The notes below the pieces were generated by a model. That model was not told the origin of the DNA, did no database searches, and was given only the letters and a program-made list of their open reading frames with translations. Both the position numbers and the translations under genes were made by a program. From NCBI GenBank assembly GCA_948567375.1, contig OX419755.1, positions 28,091,001-28,155,000 of the forward strand: 64,000 nt of DNA, given 5' to 3'. How positions within the stretch are numbered: position 1 is the stretch's first letter; each line of letters opens with the position of its first letter. Positions 33,566 to 47,800 of the stretch are shown one piece after another. This stretch comes from Lunularia cruciata. Taxonomy: Eukaryota > Streptophyta > Marchantiopsida > Lunulariales > Lunulariaceae.

Positions 33566-34985
33566 TCAATAAAAATTGCGTTTAGCCTGATACGTGCGGC
33601 CAAAGCTCCAGTTAGCTGGTGCAACATTGATGAACTCCATTGTTTTACCGTTACCCAGGGTGACTCGGAAGGATAAGCTCTGGCCCGTCACTCTCACCAT
33701 TGCCTGCCAATTCTGGCCCCAGTTTCGTGCCATAGGGTACCAACCAGTTCTGGAACCCTTGATGGCCATATTGTACACATTTCCAGCCCCTCCCACATTG
33801 AAGACCAGCACCAGATTGAAGTAAGGGTTCCCGTTCAGTGTGAATTTGATGCCTCCTTGTTTCTTGCAAGGAACCCTGGATGTGCAAGAACAATAATCAT
33901 GACATCAGATTCCAGGTTTACTCGATGATGCAGAAATCAGTTCCGATCTCGAAGACGTGTGTACCACACTTTATGCACCAAAAAGACGATCTCAAGAAAA
34001 CTGTGATTCGTCTAATATCAGAGATATAGACGAATGTAAATGGTACTGTCACAGTTGCAATAACATGCAAATTTGTAAAGAAGCTTGCCACCTTAAGCGC
34101 TTTATAGATGTTAAAATAAGAAACCAATGTCGAAGTCTCTTGAGGTAGATAGATGAATATACCTTCGGTACTGAACGGGGATACGTCCAGCAATCATGTT
34201 TGAGATCTTGGTGAACATGGGGTAAGTCAAGTCGAAATGATGCTCTCCATTAAGCCCAGGAGGGCTCAGGTTGGTAGCAGTGACGACGACGGACTTAGAG
34301 TTGTAACACCACTTCTTGGTGTACGCAGAAGCGCTCCATTTGCATTTCACCTCGAAGCATGCTCCGCAGTTCAGGTTATTCTGAAGTAAACTATTGCTAA
34401 GGGCGACTGTGGTAACACCATAGCCTCTAGTGAAAGGGTTTTCATAACCACAAGACCCACCTGCACGAGGAGGGGCGATCACTAGCAACTGTCAGATGTT
34501 CTATGTACTAGTGTCTAGTCTGCTCGACAAGTAAATAGATACATACAATCCCATGCCAATCAACCAACAGGAATTCTAACGTACACTTAATCGATATCTG
34601 GTGCATTTCAGTAGTATTATTTCAATCATCAAATTTGAATGCTGTTTCTACTACGTATCTGGACCATCTGACTGACTCTCATGATCACTTGATCGATTGA
34701 TCAAATGGATTAGGTAAAGTAGTAATAGTCGCACATGTCTATCAACTGAAAGTTTCCGCTATGACATTCATTACAAGTCCGTGAACGATTTTGATGTGAA
34801 TATCAGAAGTAGATGAAATTACCTGCTGTGCCAGCTGCATCGTTTCCTCCGTAAAACGTTGCGGTCGCATCTCCAAATGTTGTACGACTGACGGCGTATG
34901 ATTCCCCAGCTACCAGCTCAACCCTTTTCAGTAGCAAGAACACTAGAGTCACACTGAAAATGTCCATCATTCGGACAGCTACCAT
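33566..34985 (-). CDS. Alpha-expansin-like protein
   Basis: Secreted cell-wall loosening protein, acting without hydrolysis on cellulose-xyloglucan contacts. Exons on the minus strand: 34985-34823, 34460-34163 and 33875-33566, joined in frame to 256 aa (family 250-270). A hydrophobic signal peptide ([12 protein letters not shown]) is followed by the double-psi barrel domain: [37 protein letters not shown] and the HFD motif. The C-terminal beta-sandwich holds [46 protein letters not shown] and [13 protein letters not shown]. The stretch between VTATN and HFD is only about 10 residues and lacks the FCPP and WCNPP cysteines typical of alpha-expansins, while the C-terminal domain is alpha-type. 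The start could also be the Met at 34970 (251 aa). A 33-bp palindrome lies 241 bp upstream of the start. Confidence 0.92.
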
Positions 34986-35225
34986 GTTTCTGCGTAGGCA
35001 CAACATTTTGGAGGCTAATATCAGTATGTGGCAAGTAAAAAGAGCCTCTGGCCCATATGTATATGTATACTGCAGTCTGGGAGTCAATGCTGTCTAGAAA
35101 GATGGGTATAATAGCTGTAATCAAACGATTACTGTTGCATAACAACTCAATATCTAGTCAAGACTAAAGCTACCAGAGAAGACCCAATACTTGCACCATA
35201 AAGTCAGGAATTTGAACAACGTGCA

Positions 35226-35258
35226 TTTACATGAATTCCATGATGGAATTCATGTAAA
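35226..35258. promoter_or_regulatory. 33-bp perfect palindrome upstream of the expansin gene
   Basis: Arms of 16 bp (TTTACATGAATTCCAT and its complement) flank a single central G. It lies about 241 bp 5' of the expansin start codon. The symmetry would suit a dimeric transcription factor, or the DNA or RNA could form a hairpin. No known box name is claimed. Confidence 0.6.
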
Positions 35259-36277
35259 AGTCTAGATTTGTCAGAAGTATACTTCATCATGTCAGTGACC
35301 TCGGAACGAACAATAAGAGCCTGTGACCCGTGCTACTTCCCAAAGAGACAACCGAAGAGTACCGCAGATTGGAGTGGTGAGTCTGCTTCAATAGCCAATC
35401 AGCTGGCTTTTAAAGCGTTGTGTTGAAGAACGAACGGCTTTTCTCCAGAGCAGCGGAGCTAGCTCCAGTTACATATGCATCGGGATCGTGACGGAGTCAT
35501 ACGTCCCATCGTGAGGTTTACTTTGCTCCGCCTTATCCTCAGCTTCAGCCGGCATTCTCTCACGACGAATTAGTATAATACTATACATCTTAGTCCTACA
35601 TGCATCTCAGAGCTATAAGTGTTCCAAAGTATGGATTCTCGGTTGGGTATCCCTTCCTCTAATGACAATCTTCAACTATTGGGATCAACCCTATGTGCGC
35701 AGGAAAGAAAGACACAGAGGGAAAAAAAGAAGAAAGTAATAAAATATACTCACACACATCAAAAGAATTAACGTGAATCAGAGTAACTTGCTCCTACGTC
35801 CATCGTCACACCGGTAAAGGAATTTTACTTCCTCTCAATATAGGTTACCGAGATCACCTCGCGACCAACTCTTTCCTTGTCCAATATAACCCTGAGTCTA
35901 TTTTGATCCCGCCCTTCTCCTTATTATCTCCTTTTCATTTGATCTTATCAGACCTCTCCTGATTACTCTTTCTCGTGATTGCTTCTTCTCATATGATCTT
36001 ATCAGATGTCAACTTCGTGAGAATCAAAGTTACTTATAGAGTATCCCTGATTCTCTTTCAAATACGCATGTATATTCGACTCATCGTTAAAATTTTCCAT
36101 GGAGGTCGAAGGGTTACCTTCTTGTTTGGCCTCAAATAAATTCTTGTATTGCCTCGAATGAGAACGAACATATTCTCGAATAAAAGCGAACACATTCATG
36201 GTGTCACCCCGATGTCATGTATTGTCAAACATTTGTCTCTACTTTGGACAATATATTCTGTGGATGATCTGAAACGT

Positions 36278-36375
36278 AACATCACAGATGAGACAGACGA
36301 GTCAAATCGGTTGAATCAACATCACAGATATACAAATCGGATGGATCAACATCACAAATGAGACAAATCGGACGG
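36278..36375 (+). repeat. Short tandem repeat, three imperfect units
   Basis: Units built on CAACATCACA, GA-AC-AATCGG and TGGATCAACATCACA recur about every 33 bases. The core AAATCGG-TG(A/G)ATCA is kept in each. Confidence 0.7.
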
Positions 36376-37063
36376 ATCAGGCTCTACGTATTAACATTCT
36401 CCGCTCAACCAAGTATACTAAATTCTTCTCAATGGAAGTACTCGCTTTCCTTCTTCCGGCCCGTTGCAGTAAGATCTATATCTTGTCTGCTGCCAGGCCA
36501 AATATAGAATTGGAAAAGAAGTGCAGATATTCACGGACTCTATTAATTTATCTGAGAAAGTCCGAAGCAGGAATCCTACGCGCAGTACTGAAGTGTGAGA
36601 AGATCAATGAAGATCTTTAAGCTACGGATAGATATTCACGACCCGGTGTTAATCCAGATGCAAACAAGTACCCACGATCTGCAAAGTTCCCAATACCTCA
36701 TAATTGTTTGTTACACATAATCGTTTTTTTAGAGTTGTTTCTCTAATTGATACGCTTTGAACTTTGATATCTCAGATCAAATGCACCTATGATCTAAATT
36801 TCTTTCTTGCTCATACAAGCACAGTGTCACTTGGGGGCATCTAAATTAATTTGCCTGTAAGATTATGCTCGGGATGCGCTTCATTATAATAGACATGCAA
36901 GTGATCTTGAGCATGAGCTGCAGGTGACGGGCTACTGATCTTGAATGTTCACGTGGAGGAGTCTTACCGAAGAATCACAAACAGTTCGGCTCGTAGTTGC
37001 ATTTGAACCAAAGCGTGATCCTGCAGAAGGCTAGCAGAAGGCAGTGCGACTGAAATAGTACTT

Positions 37064-37085
37064 CGATGATGCTTCAGCATCATCG
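37064..37085. repeat. Short hairpin-forming inverted repeat
   Basis: CGATGATGCT, TC, AGCATCATCG: 10-bp perfect arms with a 2-nt centre. Confidence 0.7.
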
Positions 37086-37459
37086 TATTGCCATTGGCCC
37101 GCACTGGATCTAGTTGCTAGTGGTCTGCAGTATTCTGTGCAACTTCTCAGTCTAGCTAGTTAACATGTACTAGATCTAGAAGATCAATGTCACATGCAAT
37201 AGCAAGGTTGAAGGTAAGCTTAGAAAGTACTGTCGTGCATCTCCGTGAGTCAAGTACACATGAGACATCGTGAGGTCTATCCCGGAAAGCTCTCAGGTGG
37301 AGGTGTTCGCATCCATGAACGTGGCCCATGAACACGATGGGCTATTTTACCTGAGCCTTAACTGATGTTGAACAAGTTCCATCGGCATGTCAACATGTGT
37401 AAATACAAGAGCGAAGTTTCTCCACCCTTCTTCTAGCATCTAGAGCTCTGGATGACTTT

Positions 37460-37488
37460 GCAGGAATTTGCAGCCCGCAAATTCCTGC
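37460..37488. repeat. 12-bp perfect hairpin with 5-nt loop
   Basis: GCAGGAATTTGC (37460-37471), loop AGCCC, then the exact complement (37477-37488). Not followed by a T-run and not near a gene end. It may be a small foldback or an expressed stem-loop. Confidence 0.7.
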
Positions 37489-38885
37489 GATCATATATAT
37501 CATTCCTCCGTAAAGTAAGGAGCTAAACGATCAAAGTAATCAAAAACCTGTAGCCACGTAGCACTTGCGCACCCCATCCACGACATCAAGAGATGATTGA
37601 GCTGAAATTCTTTGGTAAATAGCATAATGATACCCACTTCTGAGCTTCTAGAATGTACTCCATATTTTCGTGCATATATGCACACAGTTGAAGAATTGGT
37701 ACAAAGTAATCACAAGCCTGAATACTCGCATAGTATTCTAAATTTCAGGCTAATCCAGGTTGATCCAGTTGCTTTGTTTACCCGGTCCATGCATACGTCT
37801 ATGCGAATCTAGTAGACATTGATTACTATCTGAAAGCGACTGAGCAGTGACCAAATTAGTCTTAACCAGCACGCAAAACGTGGTAAGGTCATGGAAAGAA
37901 CAGATTCAGATGCAAGCTCCTGTAAGAGTCTGATTCGACAAGTGTAATCATTAAAGAATCGATGTTGAGCTGTACCCGAATGCTATTAGTCCATAAAGTA
38001 GCGAAGTAAATTCACGGGACCACACTAACCACGAAATTAGTGAAATTACTTGGTGTGCGGAGGTTTCCATCTGCCGAAAAGGGAGTCAGTGGAATATTCG
38101 GTAGAGCTCTCAGAACCACGAACTCCTGTTGAAAATTAAACAGGATCCTGAGACCGCTGTGCTGGCAACTAGATTGATTTGAGAATATTTGTTTATTTGG
38201 GCACTGAAGCTGCACTAGTGTCGATCTGCTTTTAGTCATGAGTTTCTTCAGGCGCACCTTGGTGGTGGCCTTGAGGCTATAGCAGGAAGACAGCGCGCGC
38301 GCGCTAGAAATGGGCCATCATGAGTTGTAGTGTAGCGTGCCGTACATGCTAACAATCCAGTCCTTCGGAGCTGCGGAAGGTATCTGCACATGCACAGGTA
38401 GGAGTAATTATTGCAAATGCTGAGCTTGATATACACATTATGTAGCTAGCTATAAATCGCCTGAATAAGAAACAATCTCGAGTAACCTCAGGTGTTTTCA
38501 CCGTTTTCAGAAGCTCGGGTCTAGTCAAGCTTTTCATTGATTTCTTCGTACGTAGAGGATCGAGAAATTGCAGTTCGACGCTGATCAGATCGATCGGAGA
38601 AAGCTTCGATATCGACGGTGCGAGCTACATCATTCTCGCGGAATATGACAAACCTTTCATCGTAATGTTACGTAGATCTAGTCTTGTAATAGGAGTAGGA
38701 AGGAGATACAAAGACTAGTTTCTCAATTGCTGTGCACTTGATGCTCAGGTGAAGAATTTAGCTAGTTGGGGAAGCTTGAGGGATTCAAGCTCCCCTTGGT
38801 ACAAACATTGGACGCGAGAAATCGTATCTCCAGTCATTCAGTTGGTCGATGGTTCAGATCCTCAAAATAGCAAGCTGAAGGCGAA

Positions 38886-41800
38886 ATGGGAACGACAACT
38901 CAGGCGGCAAGCTGCTCAAAGAGCATAGCAGCCAAACGAGGTGCATCATGGAAGGGACGGAAGAGGGGTGAGGATCTAGAAGAAGATGCAGCTGTGCAGG
39001 CGTATAGGAGTTCTAGTGCTGAGCAACTGGCACAAATTCTCATCAACAAACTTTTCAAGGGGAAGAGTCCTGAGGGAGAAAATGCAGTCTTCCTGAGTAA
39101 ATTACGCAGTCGCCTTGACAAGTAAGTTACTATTTCCTCGCGCTCCTAAATTCTGCTCCTGGCGAAATTATGCTGATTTGCAGACTATTGCGACAGTATT
39201 TATTTTGCGTTATCCCGCCAGTAGTTATTTTGCGTTGGAACGGCACTACGGGTGGATATGGACTTCACAGTTCTCATTACTTAAGTATATCCACTACACT
39301 GAGACCAGTTTCTTGAAAGCTGATTATTCAAGCCAGATGGAATTTATCCATTGCAACTGTGAACATTTGAGGTGAAATTGTGAAAAGTATGTTTCTATTC
39401 GTCATCAGGGCAGGTGTAAGATTGCCGACTGTGGAAGTTCGCTACGAGAATTACTCCGTGATAGGAGAGACTCATGTGGGGAGACGGGCCTTGCCAACTC
39501 TATGCAATGGTATATTGAACACTATCGAGGTATTCGTAAAAATTATGATAATGATGCCAATTCCGGCAAAATGCAGTAAATCTCGATATGTCCCGTTTAC
39601 AATGCAGAATTGGCCGCATGTTCATAGATATAGCTTAGCAATATATTTTCATGATTGGAACTAGGAGAATTCGTACGTCTGATCAGAGATCGACATCATC
39701 CGAATGGCACATGGATAGATCTTATCAGAAGCTATATTCAAGTTCGGACGATTTATGGATATCCGATGAATTTTGATTTGCAGGCATGTCTCACCTATTT
39801 CCACATTCCAGTTTCCAGAAAAGCGAAGATACACATTCTAAGCGAAGTGAGTGGAATCATCAAACCTGGCAGGTTCTTCCCTGACATGAGTTCCCAACTT
39901 TAGGGGGAATGAAATTTCAAATCTAGAGTGTTTTTATCACTGTATTACACATAACTTTTCCATTTGCTTCAATTTCATACTCTACGTATATTCCCACTCC
40001 TGCAGTTCAGTTTCGTAAACAACCATGAACTTTATATCAAACGGGTGCAAAAGCTTCTAGTTAGTTATGTACGTCCTCTTGATTTAAAACTCAATTTGAA
40101 GCATCATTGACAGCGCTGTGGAACCTGACGTGGGTACAGGATGACATTGGTGCTTGGCCCTCCTAAGTCTGGAAAGACCTCATTTCTACTTTCTCTTGCT
40201 GGAAAGCTGGATCCCTCATTAAAAGTAAGTGAGGAAGTCGTTTCATTCAAACTGCAGCTTATGCCAAAGTATTGACTAGCATTAACGGTTAAAACGAGAA
40301 CCTGGCAAACGGACCTGAAATATAGTCTTATTGAATTGCGGAAACAGGTGAGGGGAAAAATAACGTACAACGGGTACGAAATGCATGAATTCGAGCCTCG
40401 AAGAACTTCAGCTTACATCAGTCAGGTCGATCAACATGTTGCTGAGATGACTGTAAGAGAAACCCTCCTCTACTCAGCGCAGTCCCAAGGAGTTGGACCA
40501 ACCGGGGGTAAGCAAAACATGTGTATTGGACATTTGGTTTGGATGCATATCTGCGCCACGACAATTAATCAGAGGCTTCGTGTGTTGATGTCTATTCTCG
40601 GAGTAGTTTGCGCAGCTTACGTTTTACTTTCTGTAAAGTGAAGTAAAATGAAGTTCTACTGCTCGGCTCACAAATTAGTTTTCTAAGCTTTAAACTTTAG
40701 AAATCAGAACCATCTCGAACTGCTGGGTACATAGAAAACGAAAAATATCTAAATGGATCGCCGTCATGATCGGGGCGCCAAATTTGTTCACATTATGGAG
40801 TCAGAATTTTTATCGTAATTCAGTTGGAATGGCCGGTACAGCTATGCTTGCAGAGCTTCTCCATAAAGAAAATGAGTTGAACATTCGTCCAGATACTGAA
40901 GTCGACGTCTTTATGAAAGTGAGCTCTAGCATCTTTATTACATATTGTGTACTGTACCACAGGACGATCATGAGCATGTACAAAGTTCTGAGGACAAACC
41001 TTATGTTAGCAAATTGATGAAGTATATCCTGCTTCAACTAGTATGACTTTGCGCATCATTTTAATGTCGGAAAGGTGTACTTTTTTACATATAATCACAA
41101 CTAAACTTATAAACTTCATGTGCAGGCAAGAGCTACACCAGAATACGCCAGTCACCTCCTTACTGAGTACACATTGAAGGTCAGAATTCGAATAAAGAAC
41201 TACAACCCAGGAAGAAGAAATTATATCAGTATATATCAGTATATTTTGACCAGCTGCAAACATTCAGCGATCCCGAAACATAATTAAACCGAAACATATA
41301 ATCCGTTATGTATCTCCTAAGCTTTTGCTCGTGTACTAAAGCTTATGGGTAATTGGCTGTGCTCCAAGCATGTACAGATATTGGGCCTAGATACGTGCGC
41401 AGACATAATGGTGGGTAATCACATGAAGCGTGGAATTTCTCGGGGACAGAAGAAGAGGTTGACCACGGGTACGTATATATGTAAGCAACGAATCCGATCT
41501 GCAGATTTGCCAGTGAAAGTATTTTTGTTCGTACTACTTCGATACAAAAACATACAGAGAGCACAAATAATATCTCAGATTCGCTGACGGGAGTCTATGC
41601 GATTGCGACCAGCACTTTTACTCTTATATTTCACCTGCTTATTACAGCTTGGCAACAATACAGGAGAAATGATGGTTGGTCCGGCAAAGACATTCTTCAT
41701 GGATGAAATTTCTACGGGCCTTGACAGCTCAACCACACAACAGATGGTGTCTTGCCTGCGCAACATTTGTCATTCCCTGGAAAACACCATTGTGATGTCC

Positions 41801-44800
41801 ATTCTCCAGCCTTCCCCGGAAACGTTTTCTCTGTTCGATGATGTGATTATTTTGGCGGAAGGTCAAATTGTATACCATGGGGATCGAGCAGACGTGTTGG
41901 AGTTTTTTGAAGATTGTGGTTTCCAGTGTCCCGAAAGGAAAGCAACTGCTGACTTTTTACAAGAGGTACGGTTAACGAGAAGCACAATACAACGAATAAT
42001 AATGCAAATGAATTTTAAGTGAACTTGGCTCCACTCATCGTAAACTGTAGACTGGTGTTTCGCAGGTATTATGACATATTCGTTAGTATTGACCTCATAT
42101 TCCAACCTAACTTAATGGATTATTCACACTTGTTTGCAGGTGACTGCTCAGAAGGACCAGGAACAGTATTGGGCCAATAAGAACCAGAGCTACCAGTTTG
42201 TTACAGTAAGTCAGTTTGGACAAGCTTTCAGAACCAAATTCCAAGAAGGTGTAAGAATGAATAAGGAGCTGGAAGTACCCTTTGACAAGACCACAAGTCA
42301 AAAGGGAGCATTGTCATTCAAGAGTCATGCAACCCCAGGGATCGAGATATGGAGAAACAACTTCAGTAAGGAGTGTTTACTGATGAGGAGAAACTTCGCA
42401 ATCTATTTGGTTAGATTCACCAAAGTAGGTGCTCTGCCCCTGCAGCCAATTTGCTGTAATCATCTGATCGTGAAGTGTCTTTGACATTGGTGCCTTGAAA
42501 TTTGTGAGCATGAAAAAAAAATCGACGTTTGCCTGCATGAAGATTTTGAGAAGTACACGTCAATTGATCTCAGTAATATCAAAATGGCTTGGATGAAGAA
42601 CCTCTTATTCATGAATACTTTACTTCCAGAAGAAGTTAATAATTGCTTAATATTTTAATGCCAACTCGTGATGGGTAAACTCCAACCTTTTGAAAACAGG
42701 GTAGCTTAGTTCGTTTGGAAAAGATTACAAGCCTTCAGTGTGCTTTGTTGACCTTCTGTAATTGCTTATTCTGCCGCCTTTCAGGTTCTCGTCAGTGCTA
42801 TTATGGCGTCAACTATTTACTACCACACTGAGATGTCGAGAAACAATCTGAAAGATGCACAACTTTATGCCTCAGCTATATTTTATGCCATTTATACCAT
42901 GTTGATTAGTGGATACTCAGAGGTAGTGTTTACGATCCACAGGCTTCCCGTATTTTTCAAACAACGGGATCTTCTTTTTCTCCCTGCGTGGGCGTTTACG
43001 ACTCCAAAAGCAGTACTAAATATCCCGGTTTCTTTGGTGGAAGCAACCATATGGACTGCAGTCACCTACTATACTTCAGGTTTTTCCCCTGCGTCTGAAA
43101 GGTATGATCCCTTTGAAAGTAATCCAATCGTTTTTGATTATCAGTCCTCTGATTGAGGTGTTCATCATGTACTCGAAGCTCTTCAGAACTAGATTTAAAT
43201 TTGGTATACCACCTTACACACAGATTTCACACAGCTTACAAACAGACTTGTCTTTCTTGTGCTTATGGCTTTTTTGTGCATTCCATCTGGTTCGAACAGG
43301 TTTCTTCAGCACTGGCTTCTTTTTTTCCTGATCCACCAGATGGCCTCCACTTTGTTCCTTCTTCTCGCTGCAATATGTCGGAAAATGGTCTTGGCAGCAA
43401 CAGCAGGAACTTGTACGATTCTCCTTTTCTTTGTCTGCGGAGGGTTTTTGATCCCTAGGACTAGAATGGAACCTTGGTCGATATGGGCTTACTGGATTTC
43501 GCCCATGTCATTCGCTCAAAATGGATTAAGTGCTGTCGAATTTCTGGCACCTGAATGGAGGAAGGTTCGTTTGACGGTTCCTACTTTATCTTTTTAATAC
43601 TAATCGAGGTTCTTATGCTTATAAATATGAAATTCGTTGAATATGTTCAAGTCTTGTGAATCGTGCGAGTTGTCCTTTGCAGCATGATCCAGAATTTTTG
43701 TAACGATTCAAATCACAAGAGAAGACTATGTACTCTCAATGTATGCATATCAATTACTTGATGTTATGAGCTTTAATCACATCATGTGTTTTCCAGACCA
43801 CAGAAGGCAGTAACGATACGTTGGGTGTTCAGCATATGAGAAACAATGGCCTATTTCCAGTGAGCTATTGGTACTGGATAGCAATTGGAGTGCTTTTTGG
43901 ATACACGTTCCTGTTTCAACTACTTTACACCGTAGCCCTCACGTTCCTTAAACGTATGATTCATAACTATGAGTTACAAGTCATAGTCTTCATCTTAGTT
44001 CAAGTATTTTCCGATAGGTACCATCTGATTTAAATGGCAAAGATCATGAGCATGTAACAATTAGCAATTTCGGCATTGACCTTGCATGCTTACCAACATA
44101 GTGAGAAATAGCAAAATCTGAACTACTGAATATGGAAGGAACAAGAAAAATCTGAACGGATTCGCATATGAATGATATGAATGATATGAAAATTCGCATA
44201 TGAATGATCAGCATGGTCTGTGTTAGGATGATCGACATAGATGCATTGGGAATATCTATATATGAAGAATAAGACTCACAATCTGGCATCTTTTCTGCTG
44301 TATCCAACTTGTAGGTTTGTCTGGTAACTAACTGTAATGGTTTTGGGACAGCTTTGAACAGTCCACAGGCCATAGTTCCAGAGGAGGCTGCTGAAACCCG
44401 AGAATCAGGAGGAAAACTTGGTTCTGAAAGGGTCTTATCGTTGACTAAAAGGTTGACTTCACAGCGATCCCTCACGCGATCGTTCTCTACGAACTCAAGA
44501 TATGGTAACTACCAGGATTCACATGCGCTTACTGGATGATAAATGTATTCCTTGATAGTGATCTGCTAACGTAACAGTTCCAACATATCCTCGTGTCTCT
44601 TTCCAGGTCTTATTAGTGCAAATCAAGCGGAAGGAGAACTCCAAGAGGCTGCAAATCCTGCTCTTCAGATGTACAAAGCTTCTTTGACTAAAATCTGTTC
44701 GGAAGCAAGCCTCGCCAAACTGGCTTGTAGATCTGTTCGAGTCAAGCACGGAATGATATTACCATTCCGGCCCTTGACATTCACCTTCAGAAACATCAGC

Positions 44801-47800
44801 TATTTCGTTGATATGCCAGCTGTAAGTGAAGTACAAGAACAATGAAGTTTCCTCGTACCCATATTCTGATCTTCCCGATCTGGGAGTTGCACTTCATGGC
44901 CACGGTTATTACAGATTCTTTTCAAGCATAATACGATTCTGCTCGTGTGCATATAATAACAATCGTCGCATGCGGGTTCTCCTGTCAAACTTCATATACA
45001 TAGCGCTCAAGATTATGTACTGATTTTGTGTACTTGGACAGGCGATGCGAAAGCAGGGCGCAACAAAAGTTAGGCTCCAACTATTGGATAAGGTGACCGG
45101 GTGTTTTAGACCCGGCATTCTCACAGCACTAGTAGGCGTTAGCGGAGCTGGGAAAACCACTCTCCTGGATGTTTTAGCTGGTAGGACTACTGGAGGTTAT
45201 ACAGAGGGGGATATCCATGTTGGTGGATATAAGAAAAAACAAGCGACCTTTTCCAGAATATTTGGATACTGTGAGCAAGATGACATCCATTCGTCCCAAT
45301 TAACAGTCTTTGAGTCGCTTGTTTACAGTGCTTGGCTTCGTCTACCCAATGATGTCGAACTTGCAGATAAGAAGGTACATAGTAATCATAACTCTTAGGC
45401 ATTAGGAAGCTGCCAACTACCAAGGATTACCTTTTCCTTTTATCTACAAAATTCGAATTAACGAATCTACGACAAATGATGCGAAGAAACAAGTTTAGAA
45501 CCCCAGTGCCTTTCATGCAATACGTTAGGGTTGTATATATGGATCAGTAAGCCTGGACCCGGTAGCTCTCCCAAATGAAGCTGTATCTAATTCCCATATA
45601 TGATGGATTGATTTTGACAGCAATTCGTCCACGAAGTCATGAATCTGGTGGAACTCGAAACCATCAGAAATGCACTAGTTGGTCTTGCGGGTGTTTCTGG
45701 TCTTTCTATTGAGCAACGAAAACGGCTGACTATAGCTGTAGAGCTTGTGGGTAATCCCTCCATCATTTTCATGGATGAGCCGACTTCAGGATTGGATGCT
45801 CGAGCTGCTGCAATCGTCATGAGGACGGTCCGGAATACAGTTGATACTGGTCGGACTGTAGTGTGCACAGTGCATCAACCTAGTGTTGACATTTTGGAGT
45901 CATTCGATGAGGTGAGGCATTTTCTCCTACATTTTTGAACTCCATTTTTGAACTTTTAAAACTTTTTTTTACCTTTTAGCCAAACGTAACTTCTGAGAAA
46001 GTGAGAACTACTTCCGTGAAGGAAGCATGATCATTGGTTTAGGGATGAGCTAAATCGCAGTTGGAAGTAACATTTGTAATCAACAATTCATCCTTCGAAG
46101 ACATTTTGACTGTAAATTGATTAAATCTTCAACATGTAAATTGATCAGCTAGCAATATGAGTGATAATGGTATATCAGCCCACTACACATGTCTCATCCA
46201 AAATCAAACTACCGGTATCGCAGGTTCTCTTCCTGAAGACAGGAGGACAAGTCATATACGCTGGTCCTTTGGGAAAGAGATCCGAGCACTTAATAAACTA
46301 CTTTGAGGTAAGAAAACAGAAGAGCAGCACCAACGTCGATTTGATACTTCGTGGTTCCATGATAAATATCACAACTATATATTTGTCAACAGCTGTTGCC
46401 ATTTGTAATAACCTATGATTATGTTGAGCATTTCTGCTTTCCAGAGTATCGATGGTGTACCTGAGATACATGAAGACAGCAATCCAGCAACATGGATGTT
46501 GGAAATAACCAACACTGTCTCAGAGATCAGACTTGGAGTGGACTTCGCAGATATCTATAAAAACTCAGAACTTTTCCTGTGCGTAATTACTTCTCTGTAG
46601 TTCTTATTGAGATTTCTTAGAGATAGATCGCAGAGCATACACGTTGTATGGCTTCTACCACTGCATACCGTTGCTTCTTGTTTCTGAGTGCGTGATCATG
46701 ATGAACGAAGAGAAAACAATGCTTTGAGGTTGCGCTTTAACCCCTGACACAACGGATCACAGGAAAGTCAGAGACATGGTCGACGAGATGAGTAAGCCTG
46801 GAAGAAATCTTATGGGTTTATCTTACCCACGATACTCGAGATCTCTATGGTCCCAGACATGTCTAGTCTTATGGAAGTTTCATTTGACATACTGGAGGTT
46901 GCCCGCTTACAACAATTCCAGATTCTTTTTAACTGCGATTTTCGCACTTATCTTTGGCACAGTATTCTGGGATTTTGCTTCGAAGAGGTGAGCACCTACA
47001 CTCATCACGACAATGTCAAATGTAGTTCGTTCCACACCTGCCAATCTGATTTCACTGACCTTATGAAATGGTAACTAATGTCAAATAGACTTGATCCATG
47101 AAATAGACTGATCGCTCCTTCCTGCATTGGAATTTTCAGAGATACTGAACAAAACCTGTTCAGCATAATGGGAGCCGTGTACGGTAGCACATTCTTTCTC
47201 GGGATAATGAATGCCTCCACTGTGCAACCTATCGTTTCAGCAGAACGAATTGTATTTTATAGAGAAAGAGCCGCTGGCATGTACTGTGCTATACCCTATG
47301 GCTTATCTCAGGTATGAGATTAGAATAGGCGATCACTCGATCTTGAAATGGCACTTGACATCCCGTGCACTCGAGGCAAAGTTGTCATTTACACGATTGA
47401 TATTGCCTTCGAGGTTCCTAACCATGTGGTTGTTCATGTGTTGCTTTCGCAGGTTTTAATTGAGATTCCTTATTGCTTAATTCAGAGTGTACTCTATTCT
47501 TTCTCTACCTATGCCATGATGGGCCTGGAATGGACGGTGGTCAAGTTTTTCTCCTACTTTTTCTTCTACTTCTTCACCTACTATAACTTCACATTGTACG
47601 GGATGCTGGCGGTAGCTATTACTCCTAATGAGCAGATGGCGTTCATATTGGCCACTTTTGTCTATGGATGGTTCAACCTGTTTGCAGGATTTCTTATACC
47701 CAAACCGGTAAGTTTGCTATCGTCACCGCATCTGTTATCTTAATCGTGTTTTGAATGGATTTGGCCCTAGATCAGAATTTTCGTCAACCATGAGTCCCAG

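Larger units (their letters stand above)
35259..38885. other. Intergenic DNA between expansin and ABC transporter genes
   Basis: The two genes are divergent, so both promoters should lie here. No exon is supported. Short features include a 33-bp tandem repeat at 36.28-36.37 kb, hairpins at 37064-37085 and 37460-37488, and an alternating CG tract at about 38291-38304. Confidence 0.5.

Noticed and set aside
46578-46586. GTAATT donor four bases downstream of the end of ABC exon 19
   Set aside because: It would put exon 20 out of frame; the GTGCGT donor keeps the PDR sequence.
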